Assembly: GCF_902829295.1 (NCBI RefSeq) | Contig: NZ_CADEPL010000014.1 | Span: 1 to 64,000, forward strand | Length of the DNA: 64,000 nt | Reading direction: 5' to 3' | From: Vogesella oryzae | Lineage (GTDB): Bacteria; Pseudomonadota; Gammaproteobacteria; Burkholderiales; Chromobacteriaceae | Shown here: positions 1 through 9,563 of the stretch, piece after piece | Numbering within the stretch: the first letter of the stretch is position 1 | Layout of the letters: each line of letters opens with the position of its first letter | Notes under the pieces: model-generated | What the model was told of the DNA's origin: nothing | The model's database searches: none | What the model saw: only the letters and a program-made list of their open reading frames with translations | Program-made: the position numbers and the translations under genes

Positions 1-123
1 GGCATTACCGAACTGACCGTGGCGGTCTGGCCGTGGCTGCTCACCATGCTGGCCTTCCTGGTACTGGTGACCTATGTACCGGCCATCTCGCTGTGGCTGC
101 CCCGCACGCTGGGCATGATGTAA
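1..123 (+). CDS. TRAP transporter large permease (DctM-like), C-terminal end
   Basis: This is the last 40 codons of a gene that starts before the window. The peptide is very hydrophobic (VWPWLLTMLAFLVLVTYVPA) and ends with SLWLPRTLGMM. That matches the last membrane helix and tail of DctM/SiaM-type large subunits of TRAP transporters, which import carboxylates using a sodium gradient. The stop is TAA at 121-123 and a rho-independent terminator follows. Substrate and subunit arrangement cannot be seen. The assignment rests on a short tail. Confidence 0.6.
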   Translation, partial: GITELTVAVWPWLLTMLAFLVLVTYVPAISLWLPRTLGMM

Positions 124-145
124 ACGTTGGCCGCATCACACGCGA

Positions 146-174
146 CGCGACGGGGAAATCCCGTCGCGTTTTTT
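146..174 (+). terminator. Rho-independent terminator after the TRAP permease
   Basis: A 9-bp GC stem (CGCGACGGG at 146-154 paired with 160-168) has a GAAAT loop and is followed by six T residues at 169-174. It separates the upstream operon from maeB. Confidence 0.85.
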
Positions 175-264
175 GTCCGACACGGTCATAGCCCAATCCA
201 AGGGTTCGCCCTATAATGCCTACCCTCTCCACACCCTCTGAAATAACAATCAGGAGCCAACAGA

Positions 265-2541
265 ATGGACGAGCAACTGCGCCAAGCCGCACTCGAGTTC
301 CACCAGTTCCCGCAGCCGGGCAAGATCCAGGTCGCCCCTACCAAGCCGCTGGCCACCCAGCGCGACCTGGCACTTGCCTACTCGCCGGGCGTAGCCGCTC
401 CTTGCGACGCGATCGTGGAAGACCCGCTTAACGCCTACAAATACACCGCCCGCGGCAACCTGGTTGCCGTGGTGACCAACGGTACCGCCGTGCTGGGCCT
501 GGGCAATATCGGCCCGCTGGCCGGCAAGCCGGTGATGGAAGGTAAAGGCGTACTGTTCAAGAAATTCGCCGGCGTCGACGTATTCGACATCGAGCTGAAC
601 GAGAACGACCCTGACAAACTGGTCGACATCATCTGCGCGATGGAGCCGACCTTCGGCGGCATCAACCTGGAAGACATCAAGGCGCCGGAGTGCTTCTACA
701 TCGAGAAGAAGTGCCGCGAACGCATGAACATTCCGGTGTTCCACGATGACCAGCACGGCACCGCCATCGTGGCCGCCGCTGCAGTACTGAACTCGCTGCG
801 CCTGGTGAACAAGGACATCGGCAGCGTGCGCGTAGTGGCCTCCGGCGCCGGCGCCGCCGCCATTGCCTGCCTGGAGCTGCTGGTGGCGCTGGGCGTGAAG
901 CGCGAGAACATCACCGTTTGCGACTCCAAGGGTGTGATTTACCAGGACCGCGACGACAAGATGGACGAATCGAAGAAACGCTTCGCCATCCCGGACAACG
1001 GTCAGCGCAAGCTGGCGGATGCCATGGTGGGCGCCGACATCTTCATGGGTCTGTCCGGCCCGAAACTGGTGAGCCAGGAGATGGTGAAATCCATGGCCGC
1101 CCATCCGGTGATTCTGGCCATGGCCAACCCGGAACCGGAAATCCTGCCGCCGCTGGTAAAAGAAGTCCGCCCGGATGCCATCATCGGTACCGGCCGTTCC
1201 GACTTCCCGAACCAGGTCAACAACGTACTGTGCTTCCCGTTCATCTTCCGTGGCGCACTGGACGTGGGTGCCACCACCATCAACGAAGAGATGAAGCTGG
1301 CTACCGTGCGCGCCATTGCCGACCTGGCGATGGCAGAACAGAACGATGTGGTGGCCACCGCTTACGGTGACCAGGAACTGTCCTTCGGTCCGGAATATGT
1401 GATTCCGAAGCCGTTCGACCCGCGCCTGATCGTGAAAATCGCGCCGGCCGTGGCCAAGGCCGCGATGGACTCCGGCGTTGCTACCCGTCCGATCAAGGAC
1501 TTCGACGCCTACGTCGACCAGCTGGCCCAGTTCGTCTACAAGACCAACCTGTTCATGAAGCCGGTGTTCTCCCAGGCCAAGAAAGCGCTGAAACGCGTAG
1601 TGATGGCCGAAGGTGAAGACGAGCGCGTACTGCACGCCACCCAGGAAATCGCTGCCCAGGGTCTGGCCTTCCCGATCCTGATCGGCCGTCCGGCGGTGAT
1701 CGAGAAGCGCATCAAGAAGCTGGGCCTGAAGCTGGAAATCGGCAAGGACTTCGAGCTGGTCAACAACGAATCCGATCCGCGCTACGCAGAGTACTGGAAA
1801 GACTACTACCAGCTGATGAAGCGCAAGGGCGTATCGCAGGAGCAGGCCCGTCGCCGCGTGATCGGCAATACCACCCTGATCGGCGCGCTGATGGTGCGTC
1901 GCGGCGAAGCCGACGCGCTGATCTGCGGCACCTACGGCCCGTACCGCCAGCACTTCGACATCATCGAAAACGTGATCGGTTACGCCCGCGAAGACAAGGT
2001 AGCCGGCGCGATGAACGCGCTGATCCTGCCGTCCGGCAACATCTTCATTGCCGACACCTACGTCAACGCCAACCCGGATGCACAGCAACTGGCCGCCATC
2101 ACCGAGATGGCAGCCGAGTCCATCCGCCGCTTCGGCATCCAGCCGAAAGTAGCGCTGCTGTCCAACTCCAGCTTCGGTACCTGGAACTCGGAAAGCGCCT
2201 GCAAGATGCGTGACGCGCTGGAACTGGTACAGGAAGCCCATCCGGAACTGGAAATCGACGGCGAGATGCAGGGTGATGCCGCCCTGGTGGAAAGCATCCG
2301 CCAGCAAGCCATGCCGGAAAGCACGCTGAAAGGCGCGGCCAACCTGCTGGTGATGCCGAACGTGGAAGCGGCCAACATCAGCTACAACCTGCTGCGTGTA
2401 TCCGCCTCCGACGGCGTGACCATCGGCCCGATCCTGATGGGCATGGCCAAGCCGGTGCATATCCTGACCCCGATCTCCTCGGTACGCCGCATCATCAACA
2501 TGGTAGCCCTGGCTGCCGTGGATGCGCAGGCACACAACTAA
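265..2541 (+). CDS. maeB: NADP-dependent malic enzyme with C-terminal phosphotransacetylase domain
   Basis: MaeB oxidatively decarboxylates malate to pyruvate with NADP in the cytoplasm. The protein is 758 aa, the usual length of the long MaeB form. The N-terminal malic domain carries YSPGVAAPC, a [17 protein letters not shown] segment and [10 protein letters not shown] Rossmann motif ([10 protein letters not shown]) follows near residue 195. From about residue 430 the protein resembles phosphate acetyltransferase, a domain thought to be regulatory in MaeB. The ATG at 265 has an AGGAG ribosome site at 252-256. It appears to be a single-gene unit with its own terminator. Confidence 0.95.
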   Translation: MDEQLRQAALEFHQFPQPGKIQVAPTKPLATQRDLALAYSPGVAAPCDAIVEDPLNAYKYTARGNLVAVVTNGTAVLGLGNIGPLAGKPVMEGKGVLFKKFAGVDVFDIELNENDPDKLVDIICAMEPTFGGINLEDIKAPECFYIEKKCRERMNIPVFHDDQHGTAIVAAAAVLNSLRLVNKDIGSVRVVASGAGAAAIACLELLVALGVKRENITVCDSKGVIYQDRDDKMDESKKRFAIPDNGQRKLADAMVGADIFMGLSGPKLVSQEMVKSMAAHPVILAMANPEPEILPPLVKEVRPDAIIGTGRSDFPNQVNNVLCFPFIFRGALDVGATTINEEMKLATVRAIADLAMAEQNDVVATAYGDQELSFGPEYVIPKPFDPRLIVKIAPAVAKAAMDSGVATRPIKDFDAYVDQLAQFVYKTNLFMKPVFSQAKKALKRVVMAEGEDERVLHATQEIAAQGLAFPILIGRPAVIEKRIKKLGLKLEIGKDFELVNNESDPRYAEYWKDYYQLMKRKGVSQEQARRRVIGNTTLIGALMVRRGEADALICGTYGPYRQHFDIIENVIGYAREDKVAGAMNALILPSGNIFIADTYVNANPDAQQLAAITEMAAESIRRFGIQPKVALLSNSSFGTWNSESACKMRDALELVQEAHPELEIDGEMQGDAALVESIRQQAMPESTLKGAANLLVMPNVEAANISYNLLRVSASDGVTIGPILMGMAKPVHILTPISSVRRIINMVALAAVDAQAHN

Positions 2542-2598
2542 GTTGGTGCCCCAAGTGTCCATGGCATGCATGGAGAGACATCTCCAGCCGTGATGGAC

Positions 2599-2643
2599 GC
2601 TGCAACGCCAGCATGCTGCAACGCCAGCATGCTGCAATGCCAT
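2599..2643 (+). repeat. 16-bp tandem repeat, about 2.7 copies
   Basis: The unit GCTGCAACGCCAGCAT occurs at 2599-2614 and 2615-2630, with a partial, slightly altered third copy from 2631. It lies between the maeB stop and the maeB terminator. No function is evident. Confidence 0.7.
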
Positions 2644-2673
2644 CGGCCACAGTGCAAACTGTGGCCGATTTTC
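2642..2673 (+). terminator. Rho-independent terminator of maeB
   Basis: An 11-bp stem (ATCGGCCACAG at 2642-2652 paired with 2659-2669) has a TGCAAA loop and is followed by a T-rich tract. Confidence 0.85.
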
Positions 2674-2714
2674 TTTTCCCTTCATACCCACGATACAGTA
2701 CAGCGGGCCGCATG

Positions 2715-4256
2715 TTACTGCGGAGAAGGGAGCACCTCGCCCTGTTCGTTATGTTTGCGTGTCAGCCAGATGCTCAGGAACGTCAGAACAATGAGAATAC
2801 AGGCAAGCACCCACAACACACCGTGAAAGGCGCCGTCATAGCCAGCCACCAACAAGTTCTGCAACTGTGCAGCCTTGTCAGCCCCCACCGCATATACAGA
2901 AGCGCCTAAATTGCCGGCAGCCGCATGCTCAATCCAGCCGTGCAGTCGTGACGTATCCTCCGTGAACAGCGCCAGTGGAATGCGCAGCCGCTCGGAAAGT
3001 AATGTCGCCAACAGCGAGCCATAAAGCGCCACCGCAATGGCCTCGCTCCCCAGACGAAAAGTGTTGAGCAAACCAGCCGCCATACCGGCCTGCTCTGCCG
3101 GTACTGCCTTCAGCGCCAAGCCATCCACCAGTCCGGCAGATAAACCCATGCCGCTCCCTACCAGCAGCAATGGCACTGCCAGCTGCCATAAAGGCGCATT
3201 AGCATGGCTTTCGGCGGCAAGCATGACGACACCGGCAAGCAGGCAGAACATGCTGCCATGCAAAATCCGGTTAGGCGAGATGCCCAGCCGCACCAATCTG
3301 CCGGCTAGCAATGGACACAACAGCATCGGCAAGGTCAGCAACAACATGGTCAGACCAATCTGGCCTGGAGCCTGGCGTAGCACGCCACCGAGATAACCGG
3401 GCAGATAGGTAAGCAGGGTTACAAATCCGAACGAAGCCGCCACCGTCACCAGCGCCATACCGACAAATTCCCGATTACGCAGCAATGACAGCTCAAGCAT
3501 GGGCCGGGCAAGCCGATGCTCTTGCCAGCAGAAAACAGCGAGGAGCGCTCCTGATACGACAAGCAATACCATCACCCCGCGACTCTCCCATCCCCACTGC
3601 GCCCCCTGCACAATAGCTGTCATCAGCGCCAGTAGCGCGAGAATGAACAATACCGCGCCAGCCACATCGAACGGCGCCGATGCCGGACGATGCCGGGCAT
3701 CGTGAGGTATGAACGACGCACCCAGCAGCACCAGCGCCAAGGCCGTGGCATGCCCCCAGAAAATAGCCCGCCATCCGAAGTTTTCGAGTATCAGTCCGGA
3801 AATTGTCGGTCCCAAGCTGACGCCCAGGCCGGCAACCGTGCCAAAGACGGCAAATGCACGCATGCGCGCCCCACCGGCGAAGTGGGTGGACAGGATTGCG
3901 ATCCCGCACGAGAAAATTGCTGCAGCACCGATACCCGCCAGTCCACGCGCCAGATCAAGCAACAGCGGAACCGCCACCAGACCGGATAGCAACGAAGCAA
4001 GTGAATAGAGCGCGGCGCCAATGAGAAAGCACCGCTTGCGACCGAATGCGTCAGCCAGCGCTCCCCAGACCAGGGTAAAGCAGGCGAACGTCAGATTGAA
4101 GGCATTTACAACCCATTGCAGATGAGCAAGCGAGGCATGAGTCTCCAGCCCGATGGTCGGCAGCGCCACTGCCGTACCCGAAATCGAGCCAGGAACGACA
4201 AAAATGGCAAGCATGATGACCGCCAGCAGGCCCTTGTCAGAAAAGGTGTAGTTCAT
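2715..4256 (-). CDS. MFS drug-efflux-type transporter (DHA2-like)
   Basis: This 513-aa membrane protein has about 14 hydrophobic segments, as in the DHA2/QacA branch of the major facilitator superfamily, which exports drugs or metabolites by proton antiport. The loop between helices 2 and 3 reads GALADAFGRKR, the MFS motif A. A later GVSLGPTISGLI segment resembles the antiporter motif C. It is divergent from an ArsR-family regulator, and a 9-bp inverted repeat sits in the shared promoter region, so that regulator is its likely local controller. The substrate cannot be deduced. Confidence 0.85.
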   Translation of the reverse strand: MNYTFSDKGLLAVIMLAIFVVPGSISGTAVALPTIGLETHASLAHLQWVVNAFNLTFACFTLVWGALADAFGRKRCFLIGAALYSLASLLSGLVAVPLLLDLARGLAGIGAAAIFSCGIAILSTHFAGGARMRAFAVFGTVAGLGVSLGPTISGLILENFGWRAIFWGHATALALVLLGASFIPHDARHRPASAPFDVAGAVLFILALLALMTAIVQGAQWGWESRGVMVLLVVSGALLAVFCWQEHRLARPMLELSLLRNREFVGMALVTVAASFGFVTLLTYLPGYLGGVLRQAPGQIGLTMLLLTLPMLLCPLLAGRLVRLGISPNRILHGSMFCLLAGVVMLAAESHANAPLWQLAVPLLLVGSGMGLSAGLVDGLALKAVPAEQAGMAAGLLNTFRLGSEAIAVALYGSLLATLLSERLRIPLALFTEDTSRLHGWIEHAAAGNLGASVYAVGADKAAQLQNLLVAGYDGAFHGVLWVLACILIVLTFLSIWLTRKHNEQGEVLPSPQ

Positions 4257-4408
4257 CAGATTTTGAGGTTTCCTTGGTGTTGATCCATCTACCAGCAGTG
4301 CAGCACTCGCCTAGAAATGCCAAGCTGGACCTTCGTGCTGAAGCCAGCCGTTACCAGCCAAGCTCGCGTGCCTTTGATTTTTCGCGCGCCGGTGCCATCA
4401 TTGCCACT

Positions 4409-4448
4409 AGGTTCGTATTTTTTCGATGGTTCTATGTTTTACGAACCT
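4409..4448. promoter_or_regulatory. Inverted repeat, candidate ArsR-type operator
   Basis: AGGTTCGTA (4409-4417) and TACGAACCT (4440-4448) form a perfect 9-bp inverted repeat with a 22-bp spacer, in the gap between the divergent MFS and ArsR genes. That is the expected place for a repressor controlling both. Binding is inferred. Confidence 0.6.
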
Positions 4449-4497
4449 TTGTTTATACAGCGCCACCAATGACAATGTCAAACACATGGAAAACACT

Positions 4498-4833
4498 ATG
4501 CCAGATGAACAAGGTCATCCTGAGCTGGAAGAAATTGAGCTGGGAAAAGTACTGGCTGCCTTGGCCGACCCCGCTCGCCGCAGGGTTATCAAGCAGCTGC
4601 TGGAGGATGAGGCTGGCGCCGAACGCCACTGCACATCGTTTGGATTACAGCTAAGCAAAGCTACCCGTTCGCACCATTTTCGCGTCCTGCGCGAGGCTGG
4701 CCTCATCCGACAGGTGGATCGCGGCAACAGCCGCATGGCACAACTACGGTATGGCGAGATCGAGCTACGGTTTCCGGGCTTGCTGGAGCTAATCCGCCGG
4801 GAGAAAGAAGAACAGGCTTCAAGCGAGACATAG
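4498..4833 (+). CDS. ArsR-family transcriptional regulator
   Basis: A small winged-helix regulator of 111 aa from the ATG at 4498. An in-frame ATG at 4486 would add four residues. The N-terminal half carries LADPARRRVIKQLL, typical of ArsR/SmtB helix 1-2, and the recognition region reads SKATRSHHFRVLREAGLI followed by a wing. There is no clear metal-binding cysteine pair in the recognition helix (CTSF is the only nearby Cys), so a non-metal ligand is likely. The divergent MFS exporter is the obvious target. Confidence 0.85.
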   Translation: MPDEQGHPELEEIELGKVLAALADPARRRVIKQLLEDEAGAERHCTSFGLQLSKATRSHHFRVLREAGLIRQVDRGNSRMAQLRYGEIELRFPGLLELIRREKEEQASSET

Positions 4834-4977
4834 CAATCACTTAACACACGGACATGCGCCCCTCGTGACTGACCAGTACAGCACAACCTGTATCGATAAT
4901 TCATGCCCCGCGCACAAAGCACGATGCGCTAAGATGAAGCCATCATGCCGGCCGCGCCGGCTACTCCGGAGACCACC

Positions 4978-5223
4978 ATGAGCGCCGAATTCAATCCTGC
5001 CGATCCGTTTGCCATGTTCCGCCAGCTGCTGCAATCCGCCACCCCGCCGGGCGCACAGCCCTTTCTGCCGCCGATGACGGAAGAAGAGGTAGAGCGCAAG
5101 ATTGCCGAGCTGCGGGTAGTGGAAACCTGGCTCACCATGAACCTGGGCATGCTGTCGATGCAGATCAAGACCCTGGAAATGCAGAAGGCCGCCCTGGCCG
5201 CGATGAAGCCCAAAGACCTGTAA
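4978..5223 (+). CDS. PhaM-like polyhydroxyalkanoate granule regulatory protein
   Basis: An 81-aa protein. The segment from MTEEEVERKIAELR through VVETWLTMNLGML to the C-terminal KTLEMQKAALAAM matches the conserved core of betaproteobacterial PhaM, which activates PHA synthase and links granules to the nucleoid. The start at 4978 is preferred over the in-frame ATG at 4945 because GGAG lies at 4968-4971. It is shorter than the Ralstonia protein and lacks the long Lys/Ala-rich tail, so a role in DNA binding is uncertain. A motif hairpin follows the stop. Confidence 0.7.
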   Translation: MSAEFNPADPFAMFRQLLQSATPPGAQPFLPPMTEEEVERKIAELRVVETWLTMNLGMLSMQIKTLEMQKAALAAMKPKDL

Positions 5224-5228
5224 CTACC

Positions 5229-5260
5229 AAGGTTGGCCGCACGGGCCTGCGGCCAACCTT
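5229..5260. repeat. Inverted pair of the GTTGGCCGCA motif (hairpin)
   Basis: AAGGTTGGCCGCA (5229-5241) and its exact complement (5248-5260) flank a 6-base loop. The hairpin lies six bases after the PhaM-like stop. The T-tract is weak, so it could be a terminator or simply a paired uptake-type motif. Confidence 0.85.
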
Positions 5261-5298
5261 GTCATGACGCCCGCGCACGCGCCCGTTACAATGGCGGG

Positions 5299-8200
5299 AT
5301 GAATGCACCCCGCTTTGTCCACCTCCGCCTCCATTCCGAATTCTCTGTCAGCGACGGTATCGTCCGCCTCGATGACGCGGTAAAACGCGCCGTCAAAGAC
5401 GGCATGCCGGCACTGGGCATGTCGGACCTGATGAACATCTTCGGCATGGTCAAGTTTTACAAGGCCTGCCGTGGCAAGGGCATCAAGCCCATCGTGTCTT
5501 GCGACATCTGGGTAGAGAACGAAACCGACGCGGATAAACCCAGCCGCCTATTGCTGGTTGTCAAAAATCGCGCCGGCTACGGTCGCCTGTGCGAACTACT
5601 GGCCGAGGCCTACACCCACAACCAGCACCGCGGCCGCGCCGAGATCAAGCGCAGCTGGCTGGAGAACGGTGACAACAGCAACCTGCTGTGCCTGTCCGGC
5701 GCCCATCTGGGCGATGTCGGCATCGCCATTGCCAATGGCAACCTCGATGAAGCGCGCAGCCGCGCCGAGCACTGGTCGCGGCTGTTCCCGGGCGGCTTCT
5801 ACCTGGAAGTGCAACGTCTGGATAACCCGCAGCTGGAAAACGTGGTGCAAGGCACGCTGTGCCTGGCCGGCGACACCGGTCTGCCGGTAGTGGCCACCCA
5901 CCCGATCCAGTTCATGGAGCCCGACGACTTCAAGGCCCACGAGGCGCGGGTGTGTATTGCCGAGGGCTACACCCTGTCCGACAAGCGCCGGCCGAAGGAC
6001 TTTGCCGAATGCCAGTACTTCATGTCCACCGAGGAGATGCTGGCGCGCTTTGCCGACATCCCCGAGGCACTGCAGAACACGGTGGAAATCGCCAAGCGCT
6101 GCAACATCACCGTGCAGCTGGGCAAGAACTACCTGCCGCAGTTCCCGACCCCGGACGGCATGACGCTGGATGACTATCTGGTACACCTGTCCAAGGAAGG
6201 GCTGGAAAAGCGGCTGGAGAAACTGTACCCGGATCCGGAAGTCCGCGCCGCCGAGCGCCCGCGCTACGACGAGCGGCTGGCCATCGAGTGCAAGACCATC
6301 ATCGACATGGGCTTCCCCGGCTACTTCCTGATCGTGGCCGACTTCATCAACTGGGCGAAGAACAACGGCTGCCCGGTCGGCCCGGGCCGCGGCTCCGGCG
6401 CCGGCTCGCTGGTGGCCTACAGCATCGGCATTACCGATATCGACCCGCTGGCCTACGCGCTGCTGTTCGAGCGCTTCCTGAACCCGGAACGGGTGTCGAT
6501 GCCCGACTTCGACATCGACTTCTGCCAGGACAACCGCTACCGCGTGATCGAGTACGTGCGCCAGGCCTACGGCGCCGAGGCGGTAAGCCAGATCGCCACC
6601 TTCGGCACCATGGCCGCCAAGGCGGTGGTACGCGACGTTGGCCGCGTGCTGGACCTGCCGTACATGTTCTGTGACGGCGTGTCCAAGCTGATTCCGGCCG
6701 CGCCCGGCAAACAGTACTCGCTGGACGACGCGGTGGAAATGGAGCCGGTGCTGCGCGAGCGGCTGGAAAACGAGGAGGAGTTGCGCGAGCTGTGGGAACT
6801 GGCCAAAAAGCTGGAAGGCCTTACCCGTGGCATCGGCATGCACGCCGGTGGCGTGTTGATCGCACCGGGCAAGATCACCGACTTCTGCCCGGTGTACCAG
6901 GCCAGCGGCGAGGATGCGGTGCCGGTATCGATGCTGGACAAGGACGACGTGGAACAGGTCGGGCTGGTGAAGTTCGACTTTCTGGGCCTGCGTAACCTGA
7001 CCATTATCGACCTGGCGGTGCGCTACATTAAAGCGCTGGACCCGAGCTTCACCACCGACATCAACCTGCTGGAATTTACCGACCCGGCCGCCTACAAGGT
7101 ACTGCAGCAAGCCAACACCACCGGCGTGTTCCAGCTGGAATCGGACGGCATGAAGCGGCTACTGGAAAAGCTGAAGCCCGACCGGTTCGAAGACATCATC
7201 GCGGTGCTGGCGCTGTACCGCCCGGGCCCGCTGGGCTCCGGTATGGTGGATGACTTCATCCTGCGTAAGGCGGGCAAGCAGGAGGTGGACTACTTCCATC
7301 CGGATTTGCAGGCCTGTCTCGACCCGACTTACGGCGTGATCGTGTATCAGGAACAGGTGATGCAGATCTCGCAGATCATCGGCGGCTACACCCTGGGCGG
7401 CGCCGACATGCTGCGCCGCGCGATGGGCAAGAAGAAGCCGGAAGAGATGGCCGAGCACCGCGGCAAGATTGCCGCTGGCGCCAAGGAAAAAGGCTACGAC
7501 CCGGCGCTGGCCGAGATGCTGTTCGACCTAATGGCCAAGTTCGCCGAGTACGGCTTCAACAAGTCGCACACCGCCGCCTACGCGGTGGTGTCGTACCAGA
7601 CGGCCTGGCTGAAGGCGCATCACACCGCTGCGTTCATGGCCGCCACCATGTCGTCGGAACTGGACAACACCGACCAGCTGAAGGTGTTCTACGACGACAG
7701 TATCGATAGCAAGAACGGGCTGAAATTCCTGCCGCCGGACGTGAACGAGAGCTTCTACCGCTTCGTGCCGGTGGACCGCAAACATATCCGCTACGCGCTG
7801 GGCGCCATCAAGGGCACCGGCGAGGCGGCGGTGGATCACATCGTGGCGGTGCGCAACGAAAGCGGTAAATTCACCAGCCTGTTCGACTTTTGCTCGCGCA
7901 CCGACAAGAAACTGGTCAACAAGCGGGTGATCGAGGCACTGATCCGCGCCGGCGCCTTCGACAGCATCGACAGCAACCGCGCCAAGCTGTTCGCCAACGT
8001 TGGCCTCGCCATGGGCGCTGCCGACCAGGAGGCGGCCAACGCCAGCCAGGGCGGGCTGTTCGACATGTTCGGCGACGACGTGGCCCCCAGTGTGGAGATG
8101 GTGGACTGCAAGCCGTGGACGCCGGCAGTGCAGCTGGCGGAAGAAAAGATCGCCATCGGCTACTACCTGTCCGGCCACCCGTTCTCCGCCTACGAGAAGG

Positions 8201-8748
8201 AAGTGCGCGGCTTCATCAAGACACCGCTGAACCGCCTCAGCCCCAAGCGCGAGCCGCAGCTGCTGGCCGGCTTTGTCACCGGCATCCGCACCAAGGTGGG
8301 CAACCGCGGCAAGATGGCCTTCGTGCAACTGGACGATGGCACCGCCAAGCTAGAAGTCAGCCTGTTTGCCGAAGCGGTGGACCTCAACCGCACCAAGCTG
8401 AAGGACGACATCGTGCTGGTGGTGGAAGGCAAGGTCAGCGAGGACAAGTTCTCCGGTGGCCTGCGCATCATCGCCGACCAGCTGTACGAGCTGGGCGAGG
8501 CGCGCAGCCGCTACGCGCGCAGCCTGGCGATCCAGATGAAATCCCGCCACGACGTGAATTCGCTGCGCAACATCCTGACCCCCTACCGCAGCGAGGAAGC
8601 CGGCTGCCCGGTGCGCATCAGCTACCAGAACGACAAGGCCAAAGGCGACCTGATGCTGCCGCCGGAATGGGGGGTGCGGCTGGATGACAGCCTGCTGGTG
8701 ACGCTACAAGACTGGCTGGGCGATAACACGGTGAAGGTGCTGTGGTAG
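5299..8748 (+). CDS. dnaE: DNA polymerase III subunit alpha
   Basis: The catalytic subunit of the replicative polymerase, 1149 aa, close to the usual 1150-1170. The N-terminal PHP domain starts with FVHLRLHSEFSVSDG. The palm domain has GPGRGSGAGSL and the catalytic aspartates in PDFDIDF. The helix-hairpin-helix, OB-fold and C-terminal tau-binding regions follow in order. The ATG at 5299 is chosen because family homology begins directly after it, although the reading frame stays open upstream to 5233. The gene is followed by its own terminator. Confidence 0.97.
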   Translation: MNAPRFVHLRLHSEFSVSDGIVRLDDAVKRAVKDGMPALGMSDLMNIFGMVKFYKACRGKGIKPIVSCDIWVENETDADKPSRLLLVVKNRAGYGRLCELLAEAYTHNQHRGRAEIKRSWLENGDNSNLLCLSGAHLGDVGIAIANGNLDEARSRAEHWSRLFPGGFYLEVQRLDNPQLENVVQGTLCLAGDTGLPVVATHPIQFMEPDDFKAHEARVCIAEGYTLSDKRRPKDFAECQYFMSTEEMLARFADIPEALQNTVEIAKRCNITVQLGKNYLPQFPTPDGMTLDDYLVHLSKEGLEKRLEKLYPDPEVRAAERPRYDERLAIECKTIIDMGFPGYFLIVADFINWAKNNGCPVGPGRGSGAGSLVAYSIGITDIDPLAYALLFERFLNPERVSMPDFDIDFCQDNRYRVIEYVRQAYGAEAVSQIATFGTMAAKAVVRDVGRVLDLPYMFCDGVSKLIPAAPGKQYSLDDAVEMEPVLRERLENEEELRELWELAKKLEGLTRGIGMHAGGVLIAPGKITDFCPVYQASGEDAVPVSMLDKDDVEQVGLVKFDFLGLRNLTIIDLAVRYIKALDPSFTTDINLLEFTDPAAYKVLQQANTTGVFQLESDGMKRLLEKLKPDRFEDIIAVLALYRPGPLGSGMVDDFILRKAGKQEVDYFHPDLQACLDPTYGVIVYQEQVMQISQIIGGYTLGGADMLRRAMGKKKPEEMAEHRGKIAAGAKEKGYDPALAEMLFDLMAKFAEYGFNKSHTAAYAVVSYQTAWLKAHHTAAFMAATMSSELDNTDQLKVFYDDSIDSKNGLKFLPPDVNESFYRFVPVDRKHIRYALGAIKGTGEAAVDHIVAVRNESGKFTSLFDFCSRTDKKLVNKRVIEALIRAGAFDSIDSNRAKLFANVGLAMGAADQEAANASQGGLFDMFGDDVAPSVEMVDCKPWTPAVQLAEEKIAIGYYLSGHPFSAYEKEVRGFIKTPLNRLSPKREPQLLAGFVTGIRTKVGNRGKMAFVQLDDGTAKLEVSLFAEAVDLNRTKLKDDIVLVVEGKVSEDKFSGGLRIIADQLYELGEARSRYARSLAIQMKSRHDVNSLRNILTPYRSEEAGCPVRISYQNDKAKGDLMLPPEWGVRLDDSLLVTLQDWLGDNTVKVLW

Positions 8749-8775
8749 TCCGGTCCACCGTCTGACCAAATAAGG

Positions 8776-8800
8776 CGGCAAGCTGCGGCTTGCCGTTTTT
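8776..8800 (+). terminator. Rho-independent terminator of dnaE
   Basis: CGGCAAGC (8776-8783) pairs with GCTTGCCG (8788-8795) around a 4-base loop, followed by five T residues. Confidence 0.85.
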
Positions 8801-8815
8801 CATCTCACTACTCTG

Positions 8816-8848
8816 TGCGGCCAACCTTGTCATCTGACGTTGGCCGCA
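8816..8848. repeat. Inverted pair of the GTTGGCCGCA motif
   Basis: TGCGGCCAAC (8816-8825) and GTTGGCCGCA (8839-8848) form an inverted pair with a 13-base spacer between the dnaE terminator and the next gene. Confidence 0.8.
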
Positions 8849-8886
8849 ACAGCCGTTATCATTACCGCCCCCCCAGGAGCCACGCC

Positions 8887-9498
8887 ATGCTGTCATCGCT
8901 ACTGCTGTTCAGCGCCACCGCCGCCCTGCTGACGATCACCCCCGGTCTGGATACCGCGCTGGTGCTGCGCACCGCCATCAACGAAAACCGCCGCGCCGCG
9001 CTGGCAGCCGGCATCGGGATCTGTTGCGGCGTACTGGCCTGGGGCGTCATCGTGGCCTGTGGTCTGGGGGCGTTGCTGCAAACCTCTGCCAGCGCCTATC
9101 TGCTGCTGCGCATCGTGGGCGCCGGCTGGCTGCTGTGGCTGGGAATACAGCTGCTGCGCCGCCGCAGCGATGATGCGGCCAACCCTGATAGCGATAGCCC
9201 GCGTGGCGGCAACTGGCTCTGGCGCGGCGTGCTGACCAATCTGCTCAACCCCAAGGTCGGGCTGTTCTACCTCACCTTTCTGCCGCAGTTCCTGCAGCCG
9301 CAGGACAGCGTGTTGTGGATGAGCCTCGCCATGGCGCTGATCCACGCGCTGGAAGGAGTGATCTGGTTCTCGCTGCTGGTGCTGCTGGCCAATCGCGCCA
9401 GCGGCTGGCTGCAGGCACCGGCAGTACGCCGCGGCATGGACCGCCTGCTGGGCGTCGCCTTCATCGGCTTTGGCGCCAAACTGGCGCTGGATCACTAA
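8887..9498 (+). CDS. LysE/RhtB-family amino acid exporter
   Basis: A 203-aa inner-membrane protein with about six hydrophobic segments. The N-terminus carries the family signature TITPGLDTALVLRTA, and the middle has GVLTNLLNPKVGLFYLTFLPQF, both typical of RhtB-type exporters of amino acids or homoserine lactones. The ATG at 8887 has AGGAG at 8875-8879. The substrate is not predictable. An anion transporter follows 65 bases downstream and may be co-transcribed. Confidence 0.9.
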   Translation: MLSSLLLFSATAALLTITPGLDTALVLRTAINENRRAALAAGIGICCGVLAWGVIVACGLGALLQTSASAYLLLRIVGAGWLLWLGIQLLRRRSDDAANPDSDSPRGGNWLWRGVLTNLLNPKVGLFYLTFLPQFLQPQDSVLWMSLAMALIHALEGVIWFSLLVLLANRASGWLQAPAVRRGMDRLLGVAFIGFGAKLALDH

Positions 9499-9563
9499 CC
9501 CCACCGCCCGACATCCAGGTCGGCACATTGCCGGCCCATCGCAACAACGACTGCGGCACTTAC

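Noticed and set aside
250-2691. Long open frame of about 813 codons antisense to maeB
   Set aside because: It is a by-product of high-GC codon use. The His/Gln/Val-rich composition is unlike protein, and it lies exactly opposite a conserved enzyme.
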